Shown here piece after piece: positions 44,943 to 54,122 of a DNA stretch of 64,000 bases. Made by a program: the position numbers and the translations under genes. The first letter of the stretch is position 1, and each line of letters begins with the position of its first letter. The notes beneath the pieces are model-generated. The model saw only the letters and a program-made list of their open reading frames with translations, had not been told where the DNA came from and made no database searches. Source of the stretch: Spirosoma pollinicola. GTDB lineage: Bacteria > Bacteroidota > Bacteroidia > Cytophagales > Spirosomataceae. Where the stretch lies: positions 558,001 to 622,000 of the forward strand of contig NZ_CP025096.1 in assembly GCF_002831565.1 (NCBI RefSeq), read 5' to 3'.

Positions 44943-45015
44943 TCACTCAAAAAAATGACCATTCACTCAAAAGAGGAGGTTGTTCAGCCTGAGAATGAAG
45001 AAAGAGGAGGCTGTT
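44943..45015 (+). promoter_or_regulatory. Direct repeats upstream of the kinase operon (LytTR operator candidate)
   Basis: TCACTCAAAA occurs at 44943-44952 and 44963-44972, a 20-bp period that suits paired LytTR contacts. A second pair, GAGGAGG(T/C)TGTT, occurs at 44973 and 45004, 31 bp apart. A near-consensus -7 (TACCTTG, 45022-45028) follows. Confidence 0.5.
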
Positions 45016-45046
45016 TATCAGTACCTTGTATATTATTTATAATGAT

Positions 45047-47059
45047 ATGCGCTCACTGTTTCTCCTGGCTCTGTTGCTGAATTGGTTTGCCGTATCAGGG
45101 CAGGCTCCGCCCGTGTTTATAATCAGCGAGATACCCCAACAGGGCGTTCTGCTAGACAAAAATTGGAAGTGGCAGACAGGGGATAATCCGCAGTGGGCAA
45201 AGCCGGAATTTGATGATCGTCGCTGGCAGGGTATTGATCCAACGAAAGACATCAGGGAGTTACCTCAGTTACACCAGGCTTCAATTGGCTGGTTTCGGTT
45301 GCGATTTTCACTGGCCGACTCCCTTGATAGTCAGTTAGCCCTCATGATCTGGCAGTCAGGTGCTACTGAAGTTTACTTAGATGGAAAGCGCATTCACCGC
45401 TTAGGGAAACTAAGTAGCGATCCGAACCAGATAAAAGCACTCAATCCCGCTGGCAAGCCTGTTTCTTTCCCTATCAGCAACTTTACCCAACATCTACTGG
45501 CAGTACGGTATGCGCTTCAAGCCGACCTATCCTATCCGCCCAAGTCTAATTACGAGAGTCGAGGCTTTAAGGCTATTCTAAACACCCTGGAAAGGGCCAT
45601 TGATCAAGACCGTCAATTCAAAGATTTTGAAGGAGACTCCTTCAGGCTTGGCGTGTTTTTTATCATGGGAATCTTGTCTCTGGCTATTTACCTGTTTTAT
45701 CCGGTGCAGAAAGCAAATCTGTATTTTTCTGCTTACGCTTTTTTGCAGGCAACAGGTTGGTTTGTATTACTTTATACGCTTCATCATGATGAGATTGAAC
45801 CGCAATATCTGCTGCATATTATATTGTTGATCAGCGAAATAATCGCGGATTTATTTATGCTATGGGCTATTTATACATTATTGGCACAGCCTAAAGGCTG
45901 GAGTTTTAAATGGCTGGTAGTTTTAGCTGTTTTCAATTCATTTGCCGATGCTTTTATTTATGGCTGGGGTTGGCTAATCTATGCTACGCTCTACAGTAAT
46001 CTAATCAGTATTGACATCACGCGGATAGCCGTCAAATCGGTTAGAAATGGGCGAAAAGGAGCCTGGATTATAATGGTCGGGTGCATGGGATTCCTCGTGT
46101 TTTGGGCCTTATTTTCGCTGCAATGGTTAGATTTCCTTAAGCCGCTCATCCCCTCCCGTATATTATTTAATATAGCTCTACTGAGCATTCCCGTTTCGGT
46201 ATCACTCTACCTGGCCTATGAGTTTGCCTTAACCCACCGTTCGTTACAGCAACAAATAATCGAAGTCAAAAATCTTTCACGGGAGAAACAGCAGTTATTA
46301 ACTACGCAGAACCAAATTCTGGAACGCCAATTGGCCCAGCGCACTCAGGAGATTGAACAACAAAGCCGCCTGCTGGAAAGCCAGCGCATTCGTCAACTCG
46401 AAACCGAATTCGAACAGAAACTGGCCGATACCGAGATGACTGCTCTGCGGGCTCAGATGAATCCGCACTTCATTTTCAATTGCCTTAACTCCATCAAACT
46501 CTACACCCTCGACAACGAAGCCGACAAAGCCTCCGACTACCTGACTAAGTTTGCCCGACTGATTCGGCTCGTGCTGGAAAACTCCCGCTCTGAATTAGTC
46601 CCGCTTCAAAACGAGCTGGAAGCCCTTCAACTCTACATCGAACTGGAAGCCATGCGTTTCAAACAAAAGGTCGAGTTCAGCATTCAGGTTGCCCCCGAAA
46701 TCGACCAGCGGTTTATCCATATTCCGCCCTTATTACTACAACCTTACGTCGAAAACGCCATCTGGCATGGGCTGATGCACAAAGCTGAAGGCGGCACAGT
46801 AACCGTGGAAGTGACTCAGCCACAGGAGAATCTACTGCATATAGAAATCACCGACGATGGCGTAGGACGGCAGCGAGCAGATGAGTTAAAGAGTAAGTCG
46901 GCAGGTAAGCACAAGTCGTTCGGTATGCAGGTAACAGCGGACCGGATCAGGATGATCAATCAGTTATATAACATCCATACGCAGGCCCGGATTCTGGATC
47001 TGGTCGATAGTTTCGGCGAGGCTTGTGGCACACAGGTTATTTTAGAGATACCCGTATGA
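45047..47059 (+). CDS. LytS-type sensor histidine kinase (first of a tandem pair)
   Basis: 670 aa from the ATG at 45047. Signal peptide (LLALLLNWFAVSGQA); an extracytoplasmic jelly-roll-like domain (about 25-185, WFRLRFSLAD ... EVYLDGKRIHRLG); seven hydrophobic helices (about 200-385); a coiled coil (about 390-465); then the His_kinase domain with His474 in MNPHFIFNCLNSIK and the ATPase N box LQPYVENAIWHGLM. This is a 7TM-DISM/LytS layout. It overlaps the next kinase gene by 4 bp (ATGA). Confidence 0.92.
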   Translation: MRSLFLLALLLNWFAVSGQAPPVFIISEIPQQGVLLDKNWKWQTGDNPQWAKPEFDDRRWQGIDPTKDIRELPQLHQASIGWFRLRFSLADSLDSQLALMIWQSGATEVYLDGKRIHRLGKLSSDPNQIKALNPAGKPVSFPISNFTQHLLAVRYALQADLSYPPKSNYESRGFKAILNTLERAIDQDRQFKDFEGDSFRLGVFFIMGILSLAIYLFYPVQKANLYFSAYAFLQATGWFVLLYTLHHDEIEPQYLLHIILLISEIIADLFMLWAIYTLLAQPKGWSFKWLVVLAVFNSFADAFIYGWGWLIYATLYSNLISIDITRIAVKSVRNGRKGAWIIMVGCMGFLVFWALFSLQWLDFLKPLIPSRILFNIALLSIPVSVSLYLAYEFALTHRSLQQQIIEVKNLSREKQQLLTTQNQILERQLAQRTQEIEQQSRLLESQRIRQLETEFEQKLADTEMTALRAQMNPHFIFNCLNSIKLYTLDNEADKASDYLTKFARLIRLVLENSRSELVPLQNELEALQLYIELEAMRFKQKVEFSIQVAPEIDQRFIHIPPLLLQPYVENAIWHGLMHKAEGGTVTVEVTQPQENLLHIEITDDGVGRQRADELKSKSAGKHKSFGMQVTADRIRMINQLYNIHTQARILDLVDSFGEACGTQVILEIPV

Positions 47060-49074
47060 AGACGCTGTTACGTATCTGTTTAATAGCCGCGCTGGTTTGG
47101 CTGTCCGGCCTGACAGCGTGGTCACAAACGTCGGCTCTCTTTCCTATCCATGCTATACCGCCAGATGGCGTTTTGCTGGACAAGAACTGGAAATGGCAGG
47201 CAGGTGATGATCCACAATGGGCAAATCCGACATTCAATGATCGTCGCTGGCAGGCCATCGATCCCACAAAAGACATCATGGATTTGCCGCAGCTACATGA
47301 GTCCCGCATTAGTTGGCTTCGCCTGCATTTTTCACTGAAAGATTCCATCCCGCATCAGTTGGCCCTGCTGGTCTGGCAGATTGGCGCATCGGAGATTTAC
47401 CTGGATGGAAAACGTATTCATCAGCTAGGAAACCTAACCAGTGATCCACACGCGATTCGGGCAGTTAATCCGGCAGGCAAACCTATTTCGTTCCCGGTTA
47501 GCCCATCGCCTAGTCATGTGCTGGCGGTGCGGTACGCCTTACAGCCTAACCTTACATATACAACCATTTTTCTCTATGAAAACCGGGGGTTCAAGGCGGT
47601 CGTTAATACAATGGAACAATCCCTTGACCAGTACCATCAGGCCAACGATTTTGAAAGGAGCAGTTTCAGGATTGGCGTCATTTTCATTCTGGCCATCTTA
47701 TACCTGGCCTTTTATCTTTTTTATCCGGTACAACGCGTGTACCTGTATTTTTCCTTTTATGGCTTTTTTCAAACCTGTGTCTGGTCAATTGAGCTATATA
47801 TCCGCTTTCAACCCCGGGTCGACGTACAATACCTGCTGCACCTTGTCGAGTTTAATCTGTCCGTCTTTGATACAGTTCTGATGCTATGGTCCATCTATTC
47901 GCTCCTGGAGCAGCCCAAAGGCCGGACCTTTAAAGCGCTTACCGTTTGTGGCATTTTATGCATGATGGCGGGCAACTTTATTTACGGATGGGGCTGGTTA
48001 CTCTTTGGCTTTTTCTTTCTGAATCTGATCAATCTGGATGTCCTCCGAATCGTGATCAGATCGATCAAACAACAGCGAAAAGGGTCCTGGATTATTTTGG
48101 GAGGAAGTCTTAGCTTCCTGTTAGGATGGACTTTGTTTACGATCGCAGTGCTGGGCTACATTCCTCCCCCGCCTGTTGATACGTTCAGCATTGCGCATTT
48201 GAGCATTCCCATTGCCGTAGCCCTGTATATGGGTTATGAATCAGCTATCGCCCACCGTGCTCTACACCATCAACTGATAGAGGTTGAACGCCTTTCTCAG
48301 GAAAAGCAACAGCTATTAGCGACACAAAATGCCATTCTGGAACGGCAGTTAGTTCAGCAAACCAATGAAGTTATCCTGGAACGTCAGCTCGAAGAGCAGC
48401 GCGTTAATCAGCTACGTTCTGATTTTGAACGCCGGGTAGCCGAAGCTGAAATGACCGGACTACGGTCGCAGATGAATCCGCACTTTATCTTTAATTGTCT
48501 CAATTCCATAAAGTTATACGCGATTGAAAATGAATCAGAAAAAGCGTCGGAGTATTTAACCAAATTCTCCCGTCTTATCCGGATGGTCCTCGAAAACTCC
48601 CGCTCCGAACGCGTGACGCTGCAAAACGAACTGGGAACGTTACGGCTCTATATGGATATGGAAGCGATGCGGTTCAAACACAAATTAGCATTCCAGATCG
48701 ACGTAGCACCGGATGTCGATGCGAAATTTCTGGAGATACCCCCTTTATTGATTCAGCCTTACGTCGAAAATGCTATCTGGCATGGGCTGATGCACAAACC
48801 CGCGGGTGGTACCGTGCATGTACAAGCCACCTTACCCCAGGAAACATTGCTCCAGCTGACCATTACCGACGATGGCGTGGGGCGAACCCGGTCTGCCGAA
48901 TTAAAAAGCAAATCGGCCAGTCACCGAAAATCGTTTGGGCTGAAGATGACCTCCGAGCGGATTTCACTCGTCAACCAGATTTATCAGACCCATACACAGG
49001 TAGTGATCAGGGACTTGATGGACACCAGCGGGCAGCCTGTCGGAACCGAAGTTGTTTTACAAATACCTATTTAA
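47056..49074 (+). CDS. LytS-type sensor histidine kinase (second, paralogous)
   Basis: 672 aa from the ATG at 47056, which overlaps the first kinase's stop. Same architecture and strong sequence identity along the whole length (for instance PTKDI, EIYLDGKRIHQLG, MNPHFIFNCLNSIKLY with His476, IQPYVENAIWHGLMHK), so a gene duplication. Both copies keep the His and the ATP-binding motifs, so both look active. The sensory part and the coiled coil differ most. Heterodimer formation is possible. Confidence 0.92.
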   Translation: MKTLLRICLIAALVWLSGLTAWSQTSALFPIHAIPPDGVLLDKNWKWQAGDDPQWANPTFNDRRWQAIDPTKDIMDLPQLHESRISWLRLHFSLKDSIPHQLALLVWQIGASEIYLDGKRIHQLGNLTSDPHAIRAVNPAGKPISFPVSPSPSHVLAVRYALQPNLTYTTIFLYENRGFKAVVNTMEQSLDQYHQANDFERSSFRIGVIFILAILYLAFYLFYPVQRVYLYFSFYGFFQTCVWSIELYIRFQPRVDVQYLLHLVEFNLSVFDTVLMLWSIYSLLEQPKGRTFKALTVCGILCMMAGNFIYGWGWLLFGFFFLNLINLDVLRIVIRSIKQQRKGSWIILGGSLSFLLGWTLFTIAVLGYIPPPPVDTFSIAHLSIPIAVALYMGYESAIAHRALHHQLIEVERLSQEKQQLLATQNAILERQLVQQTNEVILERQLEEQRVNQLRSDFERRVAEAEMTGLRSQMNPHFIFNCLNSIKLYAIENESEKASEYLTKFSRLIRMVLENSRSERVTLQNELGTLRLYMDMEAMRFKHKLAFQIDVAPDVDAKFLEIPPLLIQPYVENAIWHGLMHKPAGGTVHVQATLPQETLLQLTITDDGVGRTRSAELKSKSASHRKSFGLKMTSERISLVNQIYQTHTQVVIRDLMDTSGQPVGTEVVLQIPI

Positions 49075-49182
49075 AGAGTGAAATCAGACCGCCGAAGCGG
49101 AGCGAATGGCTGACGCAAAAATTTACCAGATGGCACTCACTCTTTCGCACTTTCACTCATTCACCCTTTCACTCATTCGCCT

Positions 49183-49938
49183 ATGAAAGCCCTCATCATT
49201 GACGACGAACCGGATAATGTAAGGCTGCTGGCCCTGCAACTGGCCCGGCATTGTCCGCAGGTTGACGTTATAGGCCAGTTTACGGATAGCATCGACGGCC
49301 TGAAAGCGATTCAGAGCCTCCGACCGGCACTGGTTTTTTTAGATATTGAGATGCCCCTCATGAATGGGTTTCAACTGCTGGAAAAGGTTGGTGAAATTAC
49401 GTTTCATATCGTGTTCGTGACCGCATATGACCAGTATGCGGTGCGGGCCTTTCGGTTTAGTGCGCTGGATTATCTGCTTAAACCCATTGATACCGTGGAT
49501 CTGATTGCGACCGTACGTCGGGCCGAAACCACAGCCCGCATCAACCCCCAGCAACTGGATCTGATGCGGCAATATTATCCTGCCAGTGCGGCAGGTGTTA
49601 GCCCAATTACGAAAGGGAGGATTGCTTTACCACATGCCAGCGGGATGGTTTTTGTGGAAACAAAGCAGATTGTTTATTGCGAATCGGATAGTAACTACAC
49701 GCGTTTCTATTTGGCCAATGGCGAGCAGTATGTGATTGCCAAAACTCTGGGGGATGTCCAGGACGTACTCGAAACGGGTGATTTCGTACGTGTTCACCGA
49801 CAGTATATCGTCAACCTGGAGCACATTCAAAAATTAGTGAAAGGAGAGGGCACCTATCTTTTGTTAACCAATGGTGTCAATATACCCGTTGCCCGACAAC
49901 AGAAAGACCGTCTGATGGAACGATTTGGGTGGGTGTAA
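49183..49938 (+). CDS. LytTR-family response regulator
   Basis: 251 aa. Receiver domain 1-120 with phospho-acceptor Asp54 in FLDIEMP and the KP lysine in LLKPID. LytTR DNA-binding domain at about 148-250 (IVYCESDSNYTRFYLANGEQ ... FVRVHRQYIVNLEHI). It follows the two kinases after a 108-bp gap and is their natural partner. Confidence 0.93.
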   Translation: MKALIIDDEPDNVRLLALQLARHCPQVDVIGQFTDSIDGLKAIQSLRPALVFLDIEMPLMNGFQLLEKVGEITFHIVFVTAYDQYAVRAFRFSALDYLLKPIDTVDLIATVRRAETTARINPQQLDLMRQYYPASAAGVSPITKGRIALPHASGMVFVETKQIVYCESDSNYTRFYLANGEQYVIAKTLGDVQDVLETGDFVRVHRQYIVNLEHIQKLVKGEGTYLLLTNGVNIPVARQQKDRLMERFGWV

Positions 49939-49963
49939 ATTCAGTTATTTAAAAACAACTAAT

Positions 49964-50281
49964 ATGGTTATGTCTATCGATTGTACCATTTGAAGTATCC
50001 GCTCCTGGCAACTGGGCGACGAGCAGTCACTTCAATTACACGGGAATAACAAAGAGATTTGGCTAAACATGCGCGATCGTTTCCCCTATCCTTATACCCA
50101 GGCCGATGCCCGACAACGGCTTGAGTCTGGAGAGAGCACTTATCCCGAAACCAGCTTTGCGATTACTGTTGAGGGTGAAGCTGTTTGAGGGATAGGCTTC
50201 GTGCTCCACGACGATATTGAGCGTTGTTCGGCTGAAGTAGGGTATCGGTTAGGCCAAACCTGCTGGGGACGGGGCATCGTA
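49964..50281 (+). pseudogene. RimJ/RimL-type GNAT acetyltransferase fragment
   Basis: One frame reads SIRSWQLGDEQSLQLHGNNK ... NMRDRFPYPYTQADARQRL ... GIGFVLHDDIERCSAEVGYR LGQTCWGRGIV, typical of Acetyltransf_3, but is cut by TGA at 49991 and 50186. It ends at the IS3 left end inside the acetyl-CoA motif (WGRGI). The missing C-terminus is not found on the other side of the IS. Confidence 0.8.
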
Positions 50282-50353
50282 TGGTGCTCCCCAAAAACTG
50301 GAAAGCAAGAATAACTTGAAACAACTTATCTTGCAACTAAGAAATGTTCAATA

Positions 50354-50652
50354 ATGGCCAACTCCATCCGACGCACTCACGATGCTCAATTCAAGACCAA
50401 GGTGGTCTTAGAAGCGCTCAAAGGGCACAAAACTTTGGCCCAGTTGAGCAGCTAATTCGGTATTCATGCCCAGATGATCACCGATTGGAAACGACAGCTA
50501 CTAGACGCGATACCGACAGCCTTCGAGACTGGTAACAACAAACCGGTCTTATCCGCCGAGCAACGCGAACAAATCGAAGCTCCTCTATTTCAACAAATCG
50601 GGCAACTCAAAGTGGAAAACGATTGGCTCAAAAAAAAATTACGGACGAATTA
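50354..50652 (+). pseudogene. IS3 OrfA with in-frame TAA
   Basis: MANSIRRTHDAQFKTKVVLE ... TLAQLSS-stop-FGIHAQMITDWKRQLL: the HTH protein of IS3 elements, stopped by TAA at 50453-50455 (a Gln or Glu is normal here). The frame then runs through a Leu/Lys-rich segment (QLKVENDWLKKKL) to a stop at 50652. Confidence 0.8.
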
Positions 50653-51523
50653 ATCGGTGACCGGTGTCGACTGATTGACCCTCAACATGAGCACCTCAGT
50701 ATCGCTCAGCAATGTAACCTACTGAGCCTCCCTCGGTCGAGTTACTATTACCAGCCGTTAGGTGAGTCAGTCGAAAATCCGGCCTTGATGGTGCGCATCG
50801 ACAAACTGTTTACCGAACGGCCGGAGATGGGTGTGCGTCGAATGCATCAGGAAATCAGCACGCCAGATAATCCAGTCAATATCAAACGTATACATCGATT
50901 AATGCGCTTGATGGCTCTAGAAGCGGTTTATCAGAAACCCAATCTCTCAAAACATGCTCAAGGTCATCAAATTTATCCTTACCTGCTGCGAGGGGTGAAC
51001 ATCCAGGAGCCTAACCACGTCTGGTCCACCGATATTACGTACATCCCAATGGCGAATGGATTTTTATATTTGTGCGTAGTCATCGATTGGTACACACGTT
51101 TCATTTTAGGTTGGCGCTTATCGAATACTCTACTGGCCGACTTTTGTATCGACGCTTTAGCCGATGCTTTTGCTAAATGGGGACAACCGTGTATTTTCAA
51201 CCGCGCGGGCGGCCCCGACTGATCAAGGAAGTCAATTCACCTGTAAAGACTTTTTAACACCTCTACAAGAGCGAGAAGTTGCCATAAGCATGGATTCGAA
51301 GGGCCGTGCCTTAGACAATATTTTTGTCGAGCGATTTTGGCGAACGCTCAACCGGGTGGCCGGAGCCATACGAACATGTTTATTTGCGGGCTTATCCAGA
51401 TGGTTTATCCTTTTTAAAGGGCTGGATACGTACTTCCACTTTTACAACTACCAGCGTAAGCACCAATCGTTAGACTACAAGACACCTGCTCAATTATACG
51501 TCGAACAAACGAAGGGGGAATGA
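50623..51523 (+). pseudogene. IS3 OrfB (DDE transposase) broken by two GC-rich insertions
   Basis: Intact start of the catalytic protein: SLPRSSYYYQPLGE ... VWSTDITYIPMANGFLYLCV (first Asp) to KWGQPCIFN. Here a 16-nt G/C-only block (51202-51217) shifts the frame before TDQGSQFT (second Asp). A second 16-nt block (51352-51367) splits ERFWRTL from KYEHVYLRAYPDGLS, and a 1-nt loss follows near 51410. Removing these restores a normal protein ending FYNYQRKHQSLDYKTPAQLY. Confidence 0.85.
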
Positions 51524-51600
51524 AAAATGTACAAATCTGTATCAGCCTCCCCAAGCTTAAATTAACGTGAAAGTTGTCCAACTAATTGGGAGCACCTTAA

Positions 51601-52085
51601 TATCTTTACTTGGATGGAACTGTTAGTGGGGATGCCTTGACAGTAGTAGGTCAAGACACGATTTGTCCGGTTTAGGGAAAGTAACCGGTGTGGTTTGCGT
51701 TGATATTGCGACACCATGCTTTTTCACCAAAATATGGTCCGATGATTTTGTCAGGTCAATCAAGCCAACGGATTGGGAGCTGATCAGGCAATACAAAGTT
51801 GGGTTATATTATGTGATAGCCCATTTTACAGCTACGGCCACATATATGAGTGACAAGTTTTTGACGTCTCACACACCAGTTACCCTAATCCGGGCTGGAA
51901 CTATTCAGCCCATGATCAAAGAAGCCGAAAAAGCGAAGTGGCTTACTTGCAGTCAGTTTTTCGGGACAATGCCCAACCATCGCTATATCGTCGCTAAAGA
52001 TGCCGACCACCGAGTCTGGGAGAAGATCCCTCAACTAGTGATTGAGGAAGTAGTCAATTTATATCAACAAGTTGGGCGCAAGTAA
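51601..52085 (+). pseudogene. Alpha/beta hydrolase, C-terminal half
   Basis: After the IS the reading DGTVSGDALTVVGQDTI, then a small frame shift, then VTGVVCVDIATPCFF ... FLTSHTPVTLIRAGTIQPMI ... ADHRVWEKIPQLVIEEVVN resembles the last part of an alpha/beta hydrolase, including the catalytic His. The N-terminal half with the nucleophile is missing at the IS junction. Confidence 0.65.
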
Positions 52086-52251
52086 AGTCGAGCCAGTTGA
52101 TCAGGCACCCTAAGTTCAGCACTATGGAGCTGACGAATCGGGTGTCATAGCTAAGCTAGAGCGAACTAGAAAATTCTCATTAAATCGCTCCTAATGGGGA
52201 CGAAGAAATTATTATGTACCTGTTTCTTAAATGGAAAGTTCTACCATTCGC

Positions 52252-52776
52252 TCATTTTGCTAATCGTAGGCCGAAATCATGGCGCTCATCCACCACGCGC
52301 TTAATGAGTCCAATCTGGCCACAGTGGTACATGGTGTGCTTTATATTCCAATCAACGGCCTCCCGTTTTGTGGTAGCGATTGGATGAGGTGTATGAGTGG
52401 GTTCTAGCAGATCATCTAGTTCTGAAGTTTCCAGAGTTGCTAAGATAGCCAACGACTTTTGTTGCATGAATTGCAAGTCAGCTATTAATTGAACTGAATC
52501 TACTTTACCTATTGACAGGGAAGGGCCTGCTGCTGTGAACAACTCACTGTAGTCTCGGATTGGCAACTGTTGAAGTATATCCATTTGGTGCCCCCGAATT
52601 ACCATAATGGAATGAAAATAATGACTTATAATCAAATGTCCAAGCTGCCAATCAATACTGGATTCTACTGTCGGAGGAATGATCGTCCACTTGTCAAGCG
52701 GCACTGACTCAACCAGCTTATTAACCCATTGATACGCGTTATCGGTTTGATTGATCAACATCTGGGTTTCAGTCAT
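52252..52776 (-). CDS. DinB-family protein
   Basis: 174 aa four-helix bundle. Metal ligands of the DinB/YfiT fold: His47 in DWQLGHLIISHYFH, and two C-terminal His in IKHTMYHCGQIGLIKR. Members are metal-binding, often thiol-transferase-like enzymes (bacillithiol or mycothiol use). Own transcription unit; function not specified. Confidence 0.85.
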   Translation of the reverse strand: MTETQMLINQTDNAYQWVNKLVESVPLDKWTIIPPTVESSIDWQLGHLIISHYFHSIMVIRGHQMDILQQLPIRDYSELFTAAGPSLSIGKVDSVQLIADLQFMQQKSLAILATLETSELDDLLEPTHTPHPIATTKREAVDWNIKHTMYHCGQIGLIKRVVDERHDFGLRLAK

Positions 52777-53215
52777 CGGTAGTAAACGAGTTTGGCTTAG
52801 CTGACAAGCGGTAATTTTTTAGTCGGCTAAGTTATTGTAACTATCTAAATAAGCGAACGAGTGCTCGTTTTTAGATAAGATTTTTGAGTTATTAACGCGA
52901 AGACTCTATTAGTGGGACAAGCCCAACCGTCTCGCTAAATCGCTCCCGCTTGAGACGACAAGATGCCCATATTTCTATGCCTTTTACTGGATGGCCAATC
53001 AAGGCGTTGCAACAATAAATTGGTAGAGAGAAGTGGCAGATGAACTAGTGTCTATCAAATTTCTTATCTGAAGCAAGGATGGCATCAATTGGTAAGACGG
53101 GTCCCTTAAGCGATTGTCCCTCAATCCTAACACGTTTGTAAATCAGGATTTTATACCGTAACATTACTTTTAGATGTTCGCTGGTATTTTCTCCTGAAAG
53201 TGAAATTCGCCAACT
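52777..53215. other. Intergenic stretch without recognisable genes
   Basis: 439 bp, no good frame. CGTCTC...GAGACG is an inverted pair near 52930-52962, and the block TAAATCGCTCC here also occurs near 52183, so part of this DNA is duplicated. Probably eroded coding sequence. Confidence 0.5.
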
Positions 53216-54046
53216 ATGATCAATCGAATTTACGCTCCACATCCTGCCCTGATCAGTTTTATCAAGGGGTATCAAGTTGTTCATGTGCTGACCCCAGCCG
53301 GATCGCCTTTACTGACCTACCCGTTTCCACCCCATGCGGTGCAGAATTTATCATACTATCCACGCGATTCAGTCGATGTATTTTACTATCAAACCCGACA
53401 GACAAGTACTGCCCCCACCTGTATTGGCGTTGGCGCCCAGATTTCGCGAGTTGATTTGACGATGGGGCGAGATCACCTAATTGTTGCTACCTTTTTTGAG
53501 CCGGGCGGCTTACACCGACTGTTGGGCATTCCGATGGCCGAAATCTTTGATTTCCCATTAGATGTTTCTTTACTGTGGAACGCTGAAATCCGACGGGTGA
53601 ACGAACAACTCCGGGAAACAACACACTATGACAAGATGCAGCAAATCGTCGAAGCCTTTTTGTTACGTCAGTTTCAGAAAAAGCAAGCCCTGAAGCACCC
53701 CATTGATAGGGCTTTTCAGTTCCTAGAAGACCCAACCCGATTGGTTTCACTGGATTATCTGGCTGACCAGGCTTGTCTAAGCTCCCGGCAGTTCGAACGC
53801 AAATGCTACGAACGGTTAGGACTGGGGCCCAAAATGTTCCGACGACTAGCGCGATTTAGTAAAGCCTTTCGTCTGAAAGAGCAACGGCCCGACCTGGATT
53901 GGCTCGAGGTTGCCCTTCACAATAACTACTATGATCTTCAGCACATGCGTCGAGATTTTAAAGAATTTTCGGGCACGACTCCCACCTTGTTGTTGGAAGA
54001 GGAAACCCGTTCGCTACTACATCCTTACAGTTCCCACAGTTTTTAA
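53216..54046 (+). CDS. AraC-family transcriptional regulator
   Basis: 276 aa. N-terminal cupin-like sensor of the DUF6597 type (MINRIYAPHPALISFIKGYQ). C-terminal AraC double HTH from about 170 (VSLDYLADQACLSSRQFERK ... GLGPKMFRRLARFSKAFRLK). It lies 76 bp upstream of an NTF2-like secreted protein gene on the same strand and may regulate it. Confidence 0.88.
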   Translation: MINRIYAPHPALISFIKGYQVVHVLTPAGSPLLTYPFPPHAVQNLSYYPRDSVDVFYYQTRQTSTAPTCIGVGAQISRVDLTMGRDHLIVATFFEPGGLHRLLGIPMAEIFDFPLDVSLLWNAEIRRVNEQLRETTHYDKMQQIVEAFLLRQFQKKQALKHPIDRAFQFLEDPTRLVSLDYLADQACLSSRQFERKCYERLGLGPKMFRRLARFSKAFRLKEQRPDLDWLEVALHNNYYDLQHMRRDFKEFSGTTPTLLLEEETRSLLHPYSSHSF

Positions 54047-54122
54047 CGGATCGATTGTCGTTTTTTTACCCCTATGCTGGTAGGTAGTCTATGTAGTTTT
54101 GGCCAAACAAAATCGACTAATC

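Larger units (their letters stand above)
50282..51597 (+). mobile_element. IS3-family insertion sequence, inactivated
   Basis: About 1.3 kb with imperfect terminal repeats: GGTGCTCCC at 50283-50291 and GGGAGCACC at 51588-51596, extending with mismatches (CAAAAACTGGA versus AATTAGTTGGA). OrfA/OrfB layout is IS3-like. Exact ends are uncertain by 1-2 bp. No clear target duplication; the flanks come from two different broken genes. Confidence 0.85.

Noticed and set aside
30776-50188. Several in-frame TGA codons at places where Trp or Gly is expected (30776, 36440, the 41-kb pseudogene, 50186), hinting at TGA recoding.
   Set aside because: The same broken genes also have TAA or TAG stops and frameshifts, and intact genes such as pabA, hemH and the first kinase end with TGA. 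Ordinary decay explains it.
30214-51597. A composite transposon between the two insertion sequences.
   Set aside because: The elements belong to different families with different ends and both are inactive.
53045-53284. Minus-strand open frame overlapping the AraC gene start.
   Set aside because: No recognisable protein; it overlaps a well-supported regulator and shows no start context.
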